Source: Enterobacteriaceae bacterium UBA7338
GTDB taxonomy: Bacteria; Pseudomonadota; Gammaproteobacteria; Enterobacterales; Enterobacteriaceae
DNA: 64,000 nt
NCBI GenBank assembly: GCA_002480085.1
Contig: DKPJ01000012.1
Coordinates: forward strand, 222,698-286,697
Direction of reading: 5' to 3'
Position numbers and translations under genes: made by a program. The notes beneath the pieces are model-generated. The model was not told the DNA's origin. It saw only the letters and a program-made list of their open reading frames with translations, and ran no database searches. Positions 52,128 through 60,519 of the stretch are shown here, in pieces (position 1 is the first letter of the stretch; the number at the start of each line of letters is the position of its first letter).

Positions 52128-53018
52128 TCCGGCAAATAGCTTGGGGATCTCCCGCAGGCACCAGGCCTTTGCCTCGCCCATGCTGTCACGCCGCCAGGCC
52201 ATGATAATATCCACCTCGCTGGTGGACTCCGGGCTGACCACCCGCAGACGCCCTTCGGCGATATCCTGCTCCACCAGCGGGTAAGGCATGGTGGCTACGC
52301 CTAGCCCGGCCAGCAGCGCATTGCGCTTATCCTCCAGGCTGCTCACCGTCAGGCGCGGCTGTTTGTCCAACAGCTGTACGGTAAGCACCGGGCGCTCGCG
52401 GGCGGTATCGGCTACCGCGACGCCGCGATATTTTACCCGCGTCACCTCAGAGAGCGGCTCCGGCTCCTGATGGATGGGATGATCCGGTGCGGCGACGTAA
52501 ACGTTGAGGAGCGTGTAGAGCTTGCGCGAGTTGATCTCTGACGACGAGCGGAAGTGCATATCCGGGGCGATAACGATATCCGCCCGCCCCTGCTCCAGGC
52601 GCTCCCACGCCCCCGCCAGCACTTCGGTAATAATAGAGAGCTGGGTATTGGCTTTCGTCGCCAGCCTCTCCACCAGCGGGAAAAAGGAGGGTGTTGGCAC
52701 CAGCGCTTCGCTCACCAGCGTCAGGTGCGTCTCCCAGCCCCGGGCCAGCGCTTCGGCGTCGGTGGTGAGCTTGTCGGCGGCCTCCAGCAGCACGCGTCCT
52801 CGCTCCAGCAGCATCCGCCCGACGTTAGTAAATTTCGTCCGGTGTCCGGAACGGTCGAAGAGCACCACGTCCAGCTCCTCCTCCAGCTTCTGCATGGTAT
52901 AGCTCAGGGCGGAGGGCACCCGGCCCAGCTCATCCGCCGCTGCGGCAAAGCTGCCGCGCCTGTCGATGGCGTCCATAACGCGCAATGCTTCGAGCGTCAA
53001 CGCTCTCTCTTTAGCCAT
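52122..53018 (-). CDS. yhaJ: LysR-family transcriptional regulator YhaJ
   Basis: The 298-residue LysR regulator has an N-terminal winged helix (TLEALRVMDAIDRRGSFAAAADELGRVPSALSYTM) and a periplasmic-binding-protein-like effector domain. E. coli YhaJ has the same length and activates yqjF-type quinone-response genes when aromatic breakdown products are sensed. It is divergent from yhaK. E. coli has yhaH and yhaI between yqjG and yhaJ; here the genes are only 30 bp apart, so both are missing. Confidence 0.94.
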   Translation of the reverse strand: MAKERALTLEALRVMDAIDRRGSFAAAADELGRVPSALSYTMQKLEEELDVVLFDRSGHRTKFTNVGRMLLERGRVLLEAADKLTTDAEALARGWETHLTLVSEALVPTPSFFPLVERLATKANTQLSIITEVLAGAWERLEQGRADIVIAPDMHFRSSSEINSRKLYTLLNVYVAAPDHPIHQEPEPLSEVTRVKYRGVAVADTARERPVLTVQLLDKQPRLTVSSLEDKRNALLAGLGVATMPYPLVEQDIAEGRLRVVSPESTSEVDIIMAWRRDSMGEAKAWCLREIPKLFAGK

Positions 53019-53121
53019 GTCTTCTCATTCAGGAAATTTGAACATACCAGGCAGAATATCTGGCTAACAATGCAGCGTCCATACCTTTACCATTGATTTA
53101 GTGTAAAGAGAGGTCAGAATT

Positions 53122-53820
53122 ATGATTACTACCAGAACAGCCAAACAGTGCGGACAGGCAGATTTCGGATGGCTGCAGGCCCGTTACACCTTCTCCTTTG
53201 GACACTACTTTGATCCTAAACTGCTGGGTTACGCCTCCCTGCGGGTGCTGAATCAGGAGGTCCTCGCTCCCGGAGCCTCATTCCAGCCGCGTACCTATCC
53301 TAAGGTGGATATTCTTAACCTGATCCTCGAGGGTGAAGCCGAGTACCGCGATAGCGATGGTCACCATGTGCAGGTGAAAGCGGGAGAAGCGCTGCTGATA
53401 GCGACCCAGCCGGGGATCAGCTACAGCGAGCACAATCTGAGCAAAGATAAATCTCTGACGCGGATGCAGCTCTGGCTAGACGCCTGCCCGGAGCGAGAGA
53501 ACCCGCCGGTGCAAAAAGTTACCATTGCGGGCCAACAACAGCTGCTGGCCTCCCCTGACGGAAACGATGGCAGTTTACAGCTCCGCCAGCAGGTCCGGCT
53601 GCACCATATTGAGCTGGATAAGGGCGAGCAGCTCAGTTTTCAGCTGCATGGTCCCCGCGCCTACCTGCAGTCGATTCATGGCAGATTCCATGCTCTGACG
53701 CCGCAGGAGGAGCAGAAGGCGCTGACCTGTGGCGACGGGGCCTTTATTCGCGACGAGGCGCATATCACGCTGGTGGCGGACACGCCGCTGCGGGCGCTGC
53801 TGGTTGATTTGCCTGTGTGA
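53122..53820 (+). CDS. yhaK: Pirin-family bicupin YhaK
   Basis: The 232-residue protein (E. coli 233) has the pirin/quercetinase bicupin layout: RYTFSFGHYFDP near the N terminus, the first cupin metal-site region PRTYPKVDILNLILEGEAEY, and a degenerate second cupin. E. coli YhaK is proposed to act as a redox or nitrosative-stress marker. The adjacent divergent yhaJ is its likely regulator. Confidence 0.93.
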   Translation: MITTRTAKQCGQADFGWLQARYTFSFGHYFDPKLLGYASLRVLNQEVLAPGASFQPRTYPKVDILNLILEGEAEYRDSDGHHVQVKAGEALLIATQPGISYSEHNLSKDKSLTRMQLWLDACPERENPPVQKVTIAGQQQLLASPDGNDGSLQLRQQVRLHHIELDKGEQLSFQLHGPRAYLQSIHGRFHALTPQEEQKALTCGDGAFIRDEAHITLVADTPLRALLVDLPV

Positions 53821-53828
53821 CCCTGAAA

Positions 53829-53861
53829 CGCCGGGCGGTGCTGCGCTTGCCCGGCCTACGG
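53829..53861. repeat. REP element between yhaK and cyuA
   Basis: One REP unit, GCCGGGCGGTGCTGCGCTTG...CCCGGCCTACG, fills the 43-bp convergent gap. Confidence 0.85.
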
Positions 53862-53863
53862 TA

Positions 53864-55168
53864 TTAGACTTTGTGTGCCATGATGTCGATGATTTGCCGG
53901 TCGGTAGCCTGCATTGCCCGGCAAGCCAGCGCGCAGAGATTAGCAATCGACTGTTCAACGTCGTGCGCCACAATTCCCTCATTGCCGGTCACCGCAGTCT
54001 CATCCAGCGCCATCAGCACCGCTTTCCACGCTGACGAGACGCTGGTCGAAACCTTCATTGCACAGCTGTTAGATGCGCCGTCGCAGATCATCCCGCTGAC
54101 GTCCCCGATCATGCTGCCGATCGCGCTGGCGAGAGTGTCATAGCGTCCGTCCATCAGCCATGCCATTCCTGCCGCCGCCCCCATGGCCGCCGTCGTCGCG
54201 GCGCAGAGCGCCGACAGGCGCGGGAGCTGGTGGTGGATGTAGATTGCGCTGAGGTGGGAAAGCATCAGCGCGCGGGCCAGCCGCTCGTCGCCCTCACCTA
54301 AAAACTCGGCTAATACCACAACCGGCAGCGTGGCGGCGATCCCCTGGTTGCCGGATCCGGAGTTGCTCATCGCCGGCAGCGCAGCGCCCCCCATTCGCGC
54401 ATCCGAGGCGGCGCTGGTACGGATCACGATCGACGTGGAGATATCGTTCGCCAGCAGGCCGCGATCGCACTGCTTTTGCAGGGTAGTACCAATATGCAGG
54501 CCCCACTCCTGCGCCAGTCCCTCCCTGGAGAGCGCATCGTTGATGCGGCCCGCATCAAGAATAAAGCGGATACGCTCAAACGGTGCCTGCTCAATGAAGG
54601 CCAGAATGGCGCGCAGCGTAGTCTGTGACAGCACTGCCAGCGGATCTTCGCTGCTCTCTCCCACCTCGCAGCTGCGCTGGAAAACCGTCTCGCCCTGCTT
54701 TTCGATCCTTACGATGCGGGTATGATCGCCCTCGATCGTCACGCTAGCATGGCTATCCGCCGTATAGACGCAGGCGCGGGCGTAGAGGATCTCACTGCAC
54801 GGCTCCTGTAGCCTGACGCATACCCGCTCCTCGGCAAGCATCGCTTTCGCCTCCGCTATGGCCTGTGGCGACGCGGCTTTTAGCACCTCCAGCCCGGCGG
54901 CGGCCTCGCCTCCGAGCGCGCCGAGGGCGGCGGCAATCGGCAGCCCCACCATGCCGGTTCCCGGTACGGTGACCCCCATCCCGTTTTTCAGCAGGTTAGG
55001 CGAGACAAAGCACTCTATGCGCTCGACCTTGCCGGAGAGCTGGGCGGCGGCGGTAGCGCTGGCCAGCGCCAAGGATACCGGTTCGGTACAGCCCAGCGCG
55101 GGTTTAACCTCCTGGCGTACGATCTGAATAAACCGATCCCATTCCGGGTTCCATTTTGCATCTGACAT
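53864..55168 (-). CDS. cyuA: L-cysteine desulfidase CyuA
   Basis: CyuA (YhaM) breaks L-cysteine into pyruvate, ammonia and sulfide and is the main anaerobic cysteine-degrading enzyme. It is a 4Fe-4S serine-dehydratase-like protein; cluster cysteines are in ALGCTEPVSLA near residue 27 and in the C-terminal MICDGASNSCAMK. The ATG at 55168 (MSDAKWNPEW) aligns exactly with the E. coli start; earlier in-frame ATGs at 55180 and 55189 lack ribosome-binding sites. The product has 434 residues (E. coli 436). It follows cyuP by 34 bp in the cyuPA operon. Confidence 0.95.
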   Translation of the reverse strand: MSDAKWNPEWDRFIQIVRQEVKPALGCTEPVSLALASATAAAQLSGKVERIECFVSPNLLKNGMGVTVPGTGMVGLPIAAALGALGGEAAAGLEVLKAASPQAIAEAKAMLAEERVCVRLQEPCSEILYARACVYTADSHASVTIEGDHTRIVRIEKQGETVFQRSCEVGESSEDPLAVLSQTTLRAILAFIEQAPFERIRFILDAGRINDALSREGLAQEWGLHIGTTLQKQCDRGLLANDISTSIVIRTSAASDARMGGAALPAMSNSGSGNQGIAATLPVVVLAEFLGEGDERLARALMLSHLSAIYIHHQLPRLSALCAATTAAMGAAAGMAWLMDGRYDTLASAIGSMIGDVSGMICDGASNSCAMKVSTSVSSAWKAVLMALDETAVTGNEGIVAHDVEQSIANLCALACRAMQATDRQIIDIMAHKV

Positions 55169-55202
55169 AATAGCGTCCATCTGGTTCATGAGATTAATAG
55201 CA

Positions 55203-56531
55203 TCAGGCGAAGGCCAGCAGCGGTGAAATACAGAGCAGCAGGCCGGTAATAATGATGATCTTCAGCGACAGGCCTTTGTACTTGTGCAGCGCCGGCACCT
55301 TATAGACCAGCCAGGCGGGAATTAAGCAGCCGATCAGGCCGAATATAGGGCTACAGATTGAGGTGAAGCTCAGCACCGGCGCATTAAGCACAATCGCGCT
55401 CCATGCCAGCAGAATGGCGAAGATCATGATCCCGCCCTGGACATATTTTTCATCAAACTGCCGGGTCGGGAATTTACGCCGCAGCAGGTTCATGACGATG
55501 CCCTGGGTCGCCTCGCGAAAGCCAAGATAAACGCCAAAGAAAGCGGTCATCACGGCAAAGATATTTAAAATAACGCTGACTACTTTTACCCAGCCGGCAC
55601 CGTCACCGCTAATAAACTGTGCAGCAATGGCCAGCGCGGAGATATTTTGCTGATAGGCTTTTACCGCTTCATCGTGTCCCATAGCCAAGGTGAATGATAC
55701 GGCGTAGAAAAAGACGGTAATAAACAGAATGGCAAAGGCAATATTCATCGCCCGCAGGGCTTTATAGCGAGCAACCTCAACCGACTTCTCTTTGGCGCGG
55801 TAGGAGATAACCATCGGGCTAAGGGTCTGGATAAAGAGAATTGAGGTCAGGGTAAAGGGCAGCGTAATGATCGCGTTCTTAATCAGCAGGCCAGCGGGCG
55901 GGAGCGCTCCGGCATTATAGAGATGCCATAGCCCCACCATACTCAGCCCCAACGCCGCGACCACCAGCAGCTTAGTCAGCACCATTAGGCTCGAAACCTT
56001 AAACAGCAGCTTCTCGCCACGTGAGGAGATGGCGACCAGAATGCAGATCAGCACCAGGCCATAGAATGGGTTATCGGAGAGCAGCCCTTGGGTGACGCCA
56101 AAGGTGTGCAGGTAGGAGGCGCTATCGTTGGTGATGGCGGTGGAGTAGACGAACATCCAGATCACCAGCATGATAAAGTAGAGCGCGCCTAATAAGACGC
56201 CCCAGTTTTTACCTAAATAGCCGCTAATGACGCTGGGATAATCCTTGCACTCCGGTGACTCCGCCAGGGTATTAATAAATAGTCGCTGGAAGAGATACAT
56301 TGCCGGGTAGCCAATAATGGATGAGAGGAGAAATACCCACAGCCCCATTAACCCCACCTGCACCGGCAGAAAAACAATTCCCGCACCGATGGCCATGCCG
56401 ATACTCATAATCACCCAGCCCGTGTCGGTGCTGTCGAATTTAATCGCCTCGCGCCACGCCTGCTCCGACATTCCTGCCTTTCGGGCCGCCGCCGATGTGC
56501 CTGGTATCACATCAATATTATTCGTGCTCAT
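55203..56531 (-). CDS. cyuP: Cysteine importer CyuP
   Basis: CyuP (YhaO) is an inner-membrane amino acid permease of the HAAAP family that imports cysteine. The 442-residue product (E. coli 443) has about eleven helices; the first carries MSIGMAIGAGIVFLPVQVG, the substrate-binding start typical of the family. It is the first gene of cyuPA. E. coli activates the operon with CyuR, whose gene is not in this window. The 56532-56760 interval is AT-rich with no supported motif. Confidence 0.95.
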   Translation of the reverse strand: MSTNNIDVIPGTSAAARKAGMSEQAWREAIKFDSTDTGWVIMSIGMAIGAGIVFLPVQVGLMGLWVFLLSSIIGYPAMYLFQRLFINTLAESPECKDYPSVISGYLGKNWGVLLGALYFIMLVIWMFVYSTAITNDSASYLHTFGVTQGLLSDNPFYGLVLICILVAISSRGEKLLFKVSSLMVLTKLLVVAALGLSMVGLWHLYNAGALPPAGLLIKNAIITLPFTLTSILFIQTLSPMVISYRAKEKSVEVARYKALRAMNIAFAILFITVFFYAVSFTLAMGHDEAVKAYQQNISALAIAAQFISGDGAGWVKVVSVILNIFAVMTAFFGVYLGFREATQGIVMNLLRRKFPTRQFDEKYVQGGIMIFAILLAWSAIVLNAPVLSFTSICSPIFGLIGCLIPAWLVYKVPALHKYKGLSLKIIIITGLLLCISPLLAFA

Positions 56532-56760
56532 AACGCTCTCGCTTATTAATGTAGGGACAGATTTATTATTGATGCCGCTAATAGTGCGGCTATTGGTATG
56601 GATTAATCGTAATCAGGAAGCGGGAGAAAAACTTGGCTATTGTTTAATTTGAATGGAACAGGAAGAGAAACGACGGCTGTATTTTTGTATTAAATAATAA
56701 AACTATTCTAACGCTGGTGTATGTGTGAAGGGGATCACGCAGGATTATTAGTCTATAGAA

Positions 56761-56840
56761 TGCCGGGCGGCGCTGCGCTTGCCCAGCCTACAGATCATGC
56801 CAGACCGTAGGCCCGCGCAAGCGCAGCGCCGCCGGGCAGA
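56761..56840. repeat. BIME upstream of the DUF1493-like pseudogene
   Basis: Two REP units face each other (about 56761-56792 and 56806-56840). They lie between cyuP and rnpB where E. coli has the tdc operon. Confidence 0.85.
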
Positions 56841-56857
56841 CAAAAAGGTGGGATAGT

Positions 56858-57119
56858 ATGATAAACGATATCGAAAACGCGGTTACCGAGTGGTATGACA
56901 CAACTTATAACAGCAAGCCGCTATTTGCCAAAACCAAGCCTGCGCTAACGCCTGAGACAAGCCTGTCCACCGGCAAATACCCTTGGGCGCGTGAAACAGG
57001 GGATGCTGCCTAACTTTCTTCGTCCGAAATCCCAAAGGATCCCGGAAGTGCAACCTAAACCGCTCACGCTTCAGATGCTGATTAAGTCAGCGAAAGCGGG
57101 CCGCTGGCTGTATGATTGA
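56858..57119 (+). pseudogene. Internally deleted DUF1493-like gene
   Basis: A first frame from ATG 56858, after AAGGTGGG, gives 51 residues (MINDIENAVTEWYDTTYN..., ending KYPWARETGDAA) and stops at 57011-57013. A second, shifted frame continues to TGA at 57117-57119 with NFLRPKSQRIPEV and PLTLQMLIKSAKAGRWLYD. The latter resembles the C terminus of DUF1493 (acyl-carrier-like) proteins. Normal members are roughly 100-115 residues with a middle block that is missing here, so a deletion with frame change probably joined the two ends. The family call is from memory. Confidence 0.55.
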
Positions 57120-57140
57120 TCATAATTTGTCGTGACGCTA

Positions 57141-57169
57141 AAAACAAAAAACCCCGCCGAGGCGGGGTT
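57141..57169 (-). terminator. Intrinsic terminator of rnpB
   Basis: On the minus strand AACCCCGCC and GGCGGGGTT enclose a short TC(G) loop and a T-rich tract follows (TTTTTTGTTTT). It lies 10 bp after the 3' end of the RNA. Confidence 0.93.
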
Positions 57170-57178
57170 CTGTGTAAA

Positions 57179-57561
<383 letters not shown>

Positions 57562-57568
57562 GGCGCGC

Positions 57569-57597
57569 AGTATAGAGGGTTTACGCCCCGCTGTCAC
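57569..57597 (-). promoter_or_regulatory. Promoter of rnpB
   Basis: On the minus strand GTGACA (57597-57592) and TATACT (57574-57569) have a 17-bp spacer, 8 bp before the RNA 5' end. The -35 overlaps the garK stop codon. A GC-rich discriminator (GCGCGCC) suggests stringent control. Confidence 0.88.
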
Positions 57598-58739
57598 CCC
57601 TCCGTCAACATCCCGACCCGCAGGGTGGCGGCAATGTTGCGTGAGGCGCGGTAGATATTGTCGAATGCGCCCCGGAAGGCCTCTTCCAGCGTGCCGATGC
57701 TGGTCAGCACGCTAAATACCGCATCGATACCGTACTGATGCACAACGCCCACGTCGTGGGTCAGGCTACCCGCGATGCCAATCACCGGCTTATGGTATTT
57801 CTTGGCCACGCTCGCCACGCCCACGGGCACCTTGCCGTGAATGCTCTGGCTGTCGATTCGCCCCTCGCCGGTGACCACCAGCGTGCAGTCGTGAATATGC
57901 TCTTCCAGGTTCAGCGCCTGGGTGACGATCTCAATGCCGCTGCGTAGCTCAGCGCCCAGGAAAGCCATCAGCGCCGCGCCCATCCCGCCCGCCGCACCCG
58001 CGCCAGGCACGTTTTTTACATCCACGCGCAGGGATCTTTTAATCACGTCGGCGTAGTGATTGAGGTTGCTGTCCAGCTCAACAATCTGCGCTTCGGTAGC
58101 CCCTTTCTGCGGGCCAAAGATGCGCGATGCGCCCTGCTCACCCGTCAGCGGGTTCGTCACATCGCAGGCGACACGGATGGTGCACGCTGCCAGACGCGGA
58201 TCCAGCCCGCTGATGTCGATGGTGTTAAGGCTTATCAGGCTGCCGCCGCCGTGACCAATCTCGGTGCCGTTGGCATCGCACAGCTTCGCGCCCAGCGCCT
58301 GGACCATGCCCGCGCCGCCGTCGTTGGTGGCGCTGCCGCCGATGCCAATAATGATATTCCGTGCGCCATGCTCCAGCGCGTGCAGGATCAGCTCCCCGGT
58401 GCCGCGCGAGGTGGTAATCAACGGGTTACGTTGTTCAGGTGGCACGAGAGCCAGTCCGCTGGCGGCGGCCATCTCGATAAAGGCGGTATTCCCGTCGCCG
58501 GACATCCCCCAGCGGGCGTCAACGCGCTCCCCCAGCGGGCCGGTCACCGACGCCGTATGCTCCGCCCCTTGAGTGGCGGCAATCATCGCCTCAACCGTGC
58601 CTTCTCCACCGTCGGCGACCGGAACGGAGACGTACTGCGCGTCCGGAAAAATTTCCCGGAAGCCTTTTTCTATCGCCTGGGCTACCTCGGTAGCAGAGAG
58701 GCTTTCTTTATAAGAGTCTGGGGCGATTACGATTTTCAT
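57594..58739 (-). CDS. garK: Glycerate 2-kinase GarK
   Basis: GarK phosphorylates D-glycerate at C2 using ATP, the last step of the galactarate/glucarate pathway, giving 2-phosphoglycerate. The 381 residues match the GlxK/GarK type I glycerate kinase family: an N-terminal APDSYKESLSA, the central GIGGSATNDGGAGM glycine loop, and the C-terminal VTGEGRIDSQS. It is the last gene of garPLRK and runs into the rnpB promoter. Confidence 0.96.
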   Translation of the reverse strand: MKIVIAPDSYKESLSATEVAQAIEKGFREIFPDAQYVSVPVADGGEGTVEAMIAATQGAEHTASVTGPLGERVDARWGMSGDGNTAFIEMAAASGLALVPPEQRNPLITTSRGTGELILHALEHGARNIIIGIGGSATNDGGAGMVQALGAKLCDANGTEIGHGGGSLISLNTIDISGLDPRLAACTIRVACDVTNPLTGEQGASRIFGPQKGATEAQIVELDSNLNHYADVIKRSLRVDVKNVPGAGAAGGMGAALMAFLGAELRSGIEIVTQALNLEEHIHDCTLVVTGEGRIDSQSIHGKVPVGVASVAKKYHKPVIGIAGSLTHDVGVVHQYGIDAVFSVLTSIGTLEEAFRGAFDNIYRASRNIAATLRVGMLTEG

Positions 58740-58773
58740 ATCAGTAGCCTGTTACTGCACGCGGCATAGATTC

Positions 58774-58800
58774 CGGGCGCGTCACCGCGCCCGTTTTTTT
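58774..58800 (+). terminator. Plus-strand terminator-like hairpin between garR and garK
   Basis: CGGGCGCG (58774-58781) and CGCGCCCG (58786-58793) form a perfect 8-bp stem with a TCAC loop, followed by seven T residues on the plus strand. It is thus oriented against the gar operon. On the minus strand only the stem remains, just after the garR stop. Confidence 0.7.
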
Positions 58801-58801
58801 A

Positions 58802-59692
58802 TTAGCGAGCGATTTCTACCTTCGCCAGTTTTTCGTAGTAGCACGCAAGGGCGCTGTGGTCGTCGTTGCCGTGACCGTCAGCGCGCAGGGCCTGCATCAT
58901 CTCCATTACCGCCGCGGTCAGCGGCAGCTGCGCCCCCACGCCGTGGGAGGTATCCAGCGCGTTGGCCAGATCTTTGATGTGCAGATCGATGCGGAAGCCC
59001 GGCTTGAAGTTGCGATCCAGCACCATCGGCGCTTTTGCCTCCAGTACGGTGCTGCCCGCCAGTCCGCCGCGGATAGCCTGGAAGACCAGATCCGGGTTCA
59101 CGCCTGCTTTGGTCGCCAGACTCAGGGCTTCAGACATGGCGGCGATGTTCAGCGCCACGATCACCTGGTTTGCCAGCTTGGTCACGTTGCCCGCGCCGAT
59201 ATCGCCGGTGTGCACCACCGAGCCAGCCATCGCTTTCAGCAGGTCGTAGTACTTATCGAACAGCGCTTTGTCGCCGCCAACCATCACGGAGAGCGTGCCG
59301 TCGATCGCTTTCGGCTCGCCGCCGCTGACCGGCGCATCCAGCATCTGCACGCCTTTCGCCTGCAGCGCGTCGCTGATTTCACGGCTGGCCAGCGGTGCAA
59401 TGGAGCTCATGTCGATCAGCACGGTGCCCGCTTTCGCCCCTTCGATAATGCCGCCTTCACCCAGCGCCACCTCTTTTACGTGCGGGGAGTTTGGCAGCAT
59501 GGTGATGATCACATCACACTGCTCGGCAATCTCTTTTGCCGTTGAGGCAGTTTCTGCACCGGCGGCAATGACTTCAGCAACCGCCTCATGGTTACGGTCA
59601 GAAACCACCAGCGAGTAACCGGCTTTAATGAGGTTTTTACTCATTGGTTTACCCATGATGCCCAGGCCAATGAAACCAACTTTCAGTGTCAT
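58802..59692 (-). CDS. garR: Tartronate semialdehyde reductase GarR
   Basis: GarR reduces tartronate semialdehyde to D-glycerate with NADH. The 296-residue beta-hydroxyacid dehydrogenase has the Rossmann start GFIGLGIMGKPM, the substrate loop DAPVSGGEPKA near residue 119, and the catalytic lysine in NVTKLANQ near 170. It lies third in garPLRK, 30 bp after garL and 62 bp before garK. Confidence 0.97.
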   Translation of the reverse strand: MTLKVGFIGLGIMGKPMSKNLIKAGYSLVVSDRNHEAVAEVIAAGAETASTAKEIAEQCDVIITMLPNSPHVKEVALGEGGIIEGAKAGTVLIDMSSIAPLASREISDALQAKGVQMLDAPVSGGEPKAIDGTLSVMVGGDKALFDKYYDLLKAMAGSVVHTGDIGAGNVTKLANQVIVALNIAAMSEALSLATKAGVNPDLVFQAIRGGLAGSTVLEAKAPMVLDRNFKPGFRIDLHIKDLANALDTSHGVGAQLPLTAAVMEMMQALRADGHGNDDHSALACYYEKLAKVEIAR

Positions 59693-59722
59693 AGTGCGTC
59701 TCTCTCTTCAGTTCGATGGTGG

Positions 59723-60493
59723 TTATTTCTTGAATGAATCAGCTAAGCGCTGGGTCCCGGCGCGGAATACGCCCAGGTCGCTGCCAACGGCAACGAAGGT
59801 TGCGCCCCACTCCAGGTAACGGCGCGCATCGGTCTCTACCGGCGCGAGGATGCCGCTCGGCTTACCGTGCGCTTTCGCACGGGCAAAAATGTGCTGGATG
59901 CAGCGCTGGACTTCCGGGTGCGATGCATTGCCTAAGTGGCCCAGCGCGGCGGCCAGGTCGCTTGGGCCAACGAAGATGCCGTCCACGCCGTCGGTGGCGG
60001 CGATGGCATCAACGTTATCGACACCCTGCTGGCTCTCAATCTGCACCAGGATGGTGATGTTCTTGTTTGCCTGGCCGAAGTAGTCCGGCACGGTGCCAAA
60101 CATGTTGGCGCGATGGGAGACCGACACGCCGCGAATGCCCTCCGGCGGATAGCGGGTAGAGGCCACTGCCAGCACGGCTTCCTCTTCAGTCTCGACAAAC
60201 GGGATCAGGAAGTTGTAGAAGCCGATATCCAGCAGGCGCTTGATAGCAATCGGATCGTTAGCCGGGGCACGAACCACTGGCGCGCTGCTGCTGCCCTTCA
60301 GGGCCATCAGCTGCGGAATAAAGGTGGTGACATCGTTCGGCGCGTGTTCGCCGTCGAGCACCAGCCAGTCAAAACCGGCCAGGCCTAGCACTTCGGTGCT
60401 GATCGGGCTTGCCAGCGCGGACCAGCAGCCAATCTGAATCTGATGCGCTGCCAGCGCAGCCTTGAATTTGTTTGGGAAGATATCGTTAGTCAT
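59723..60493 (-). CDS. garL: 5-keto-4-deoxy-D-glucarate aldolase GarL
   Basis: GarL splits 5-keto-4-deoxy-D-glucarate (and 2-keto-3-deoxy-glucarate) into pyruvate and tartronate semialdehyde. The 256-residue HpcH/HpaI class II aldolase shows WLVLDGEHAPND near residue 40 (catalytic base and Mg site), QIESQQG with the metal glutamate, and GIFVGPSDLA with the metal aspartate. ATG 60493 (MTNDIFPNKF) matches E. coli; the ATG just before it is rejected. Confidence 0.97.
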   Translation of the reverse strand: MTNDIFPNKFKAALAAHQIQIGCWSALASPISTEVLGLAGFDWLVLDGEHAPNDVTTFIPQLMALKGSSSAPVVRAPANDPIAIKRLLDIGFYNFLIPFVETEEEAVLAVASTRYPPEGIRGVSVSHRANMFGTVPDYFGQANKNITILVQIESQQGVDNVDAIAATDGVDGIFVGPSDLAAALGHLGNASHPEVQRCIQHIFARAKAHGKPSGILAPVETDARRYLEWGATFVAVGSDLGVFRAGTQRLADSFKK

Positions 60494-60519
60494 CATCTCT
60501 ACCTTGAAGTAACCGTTGC

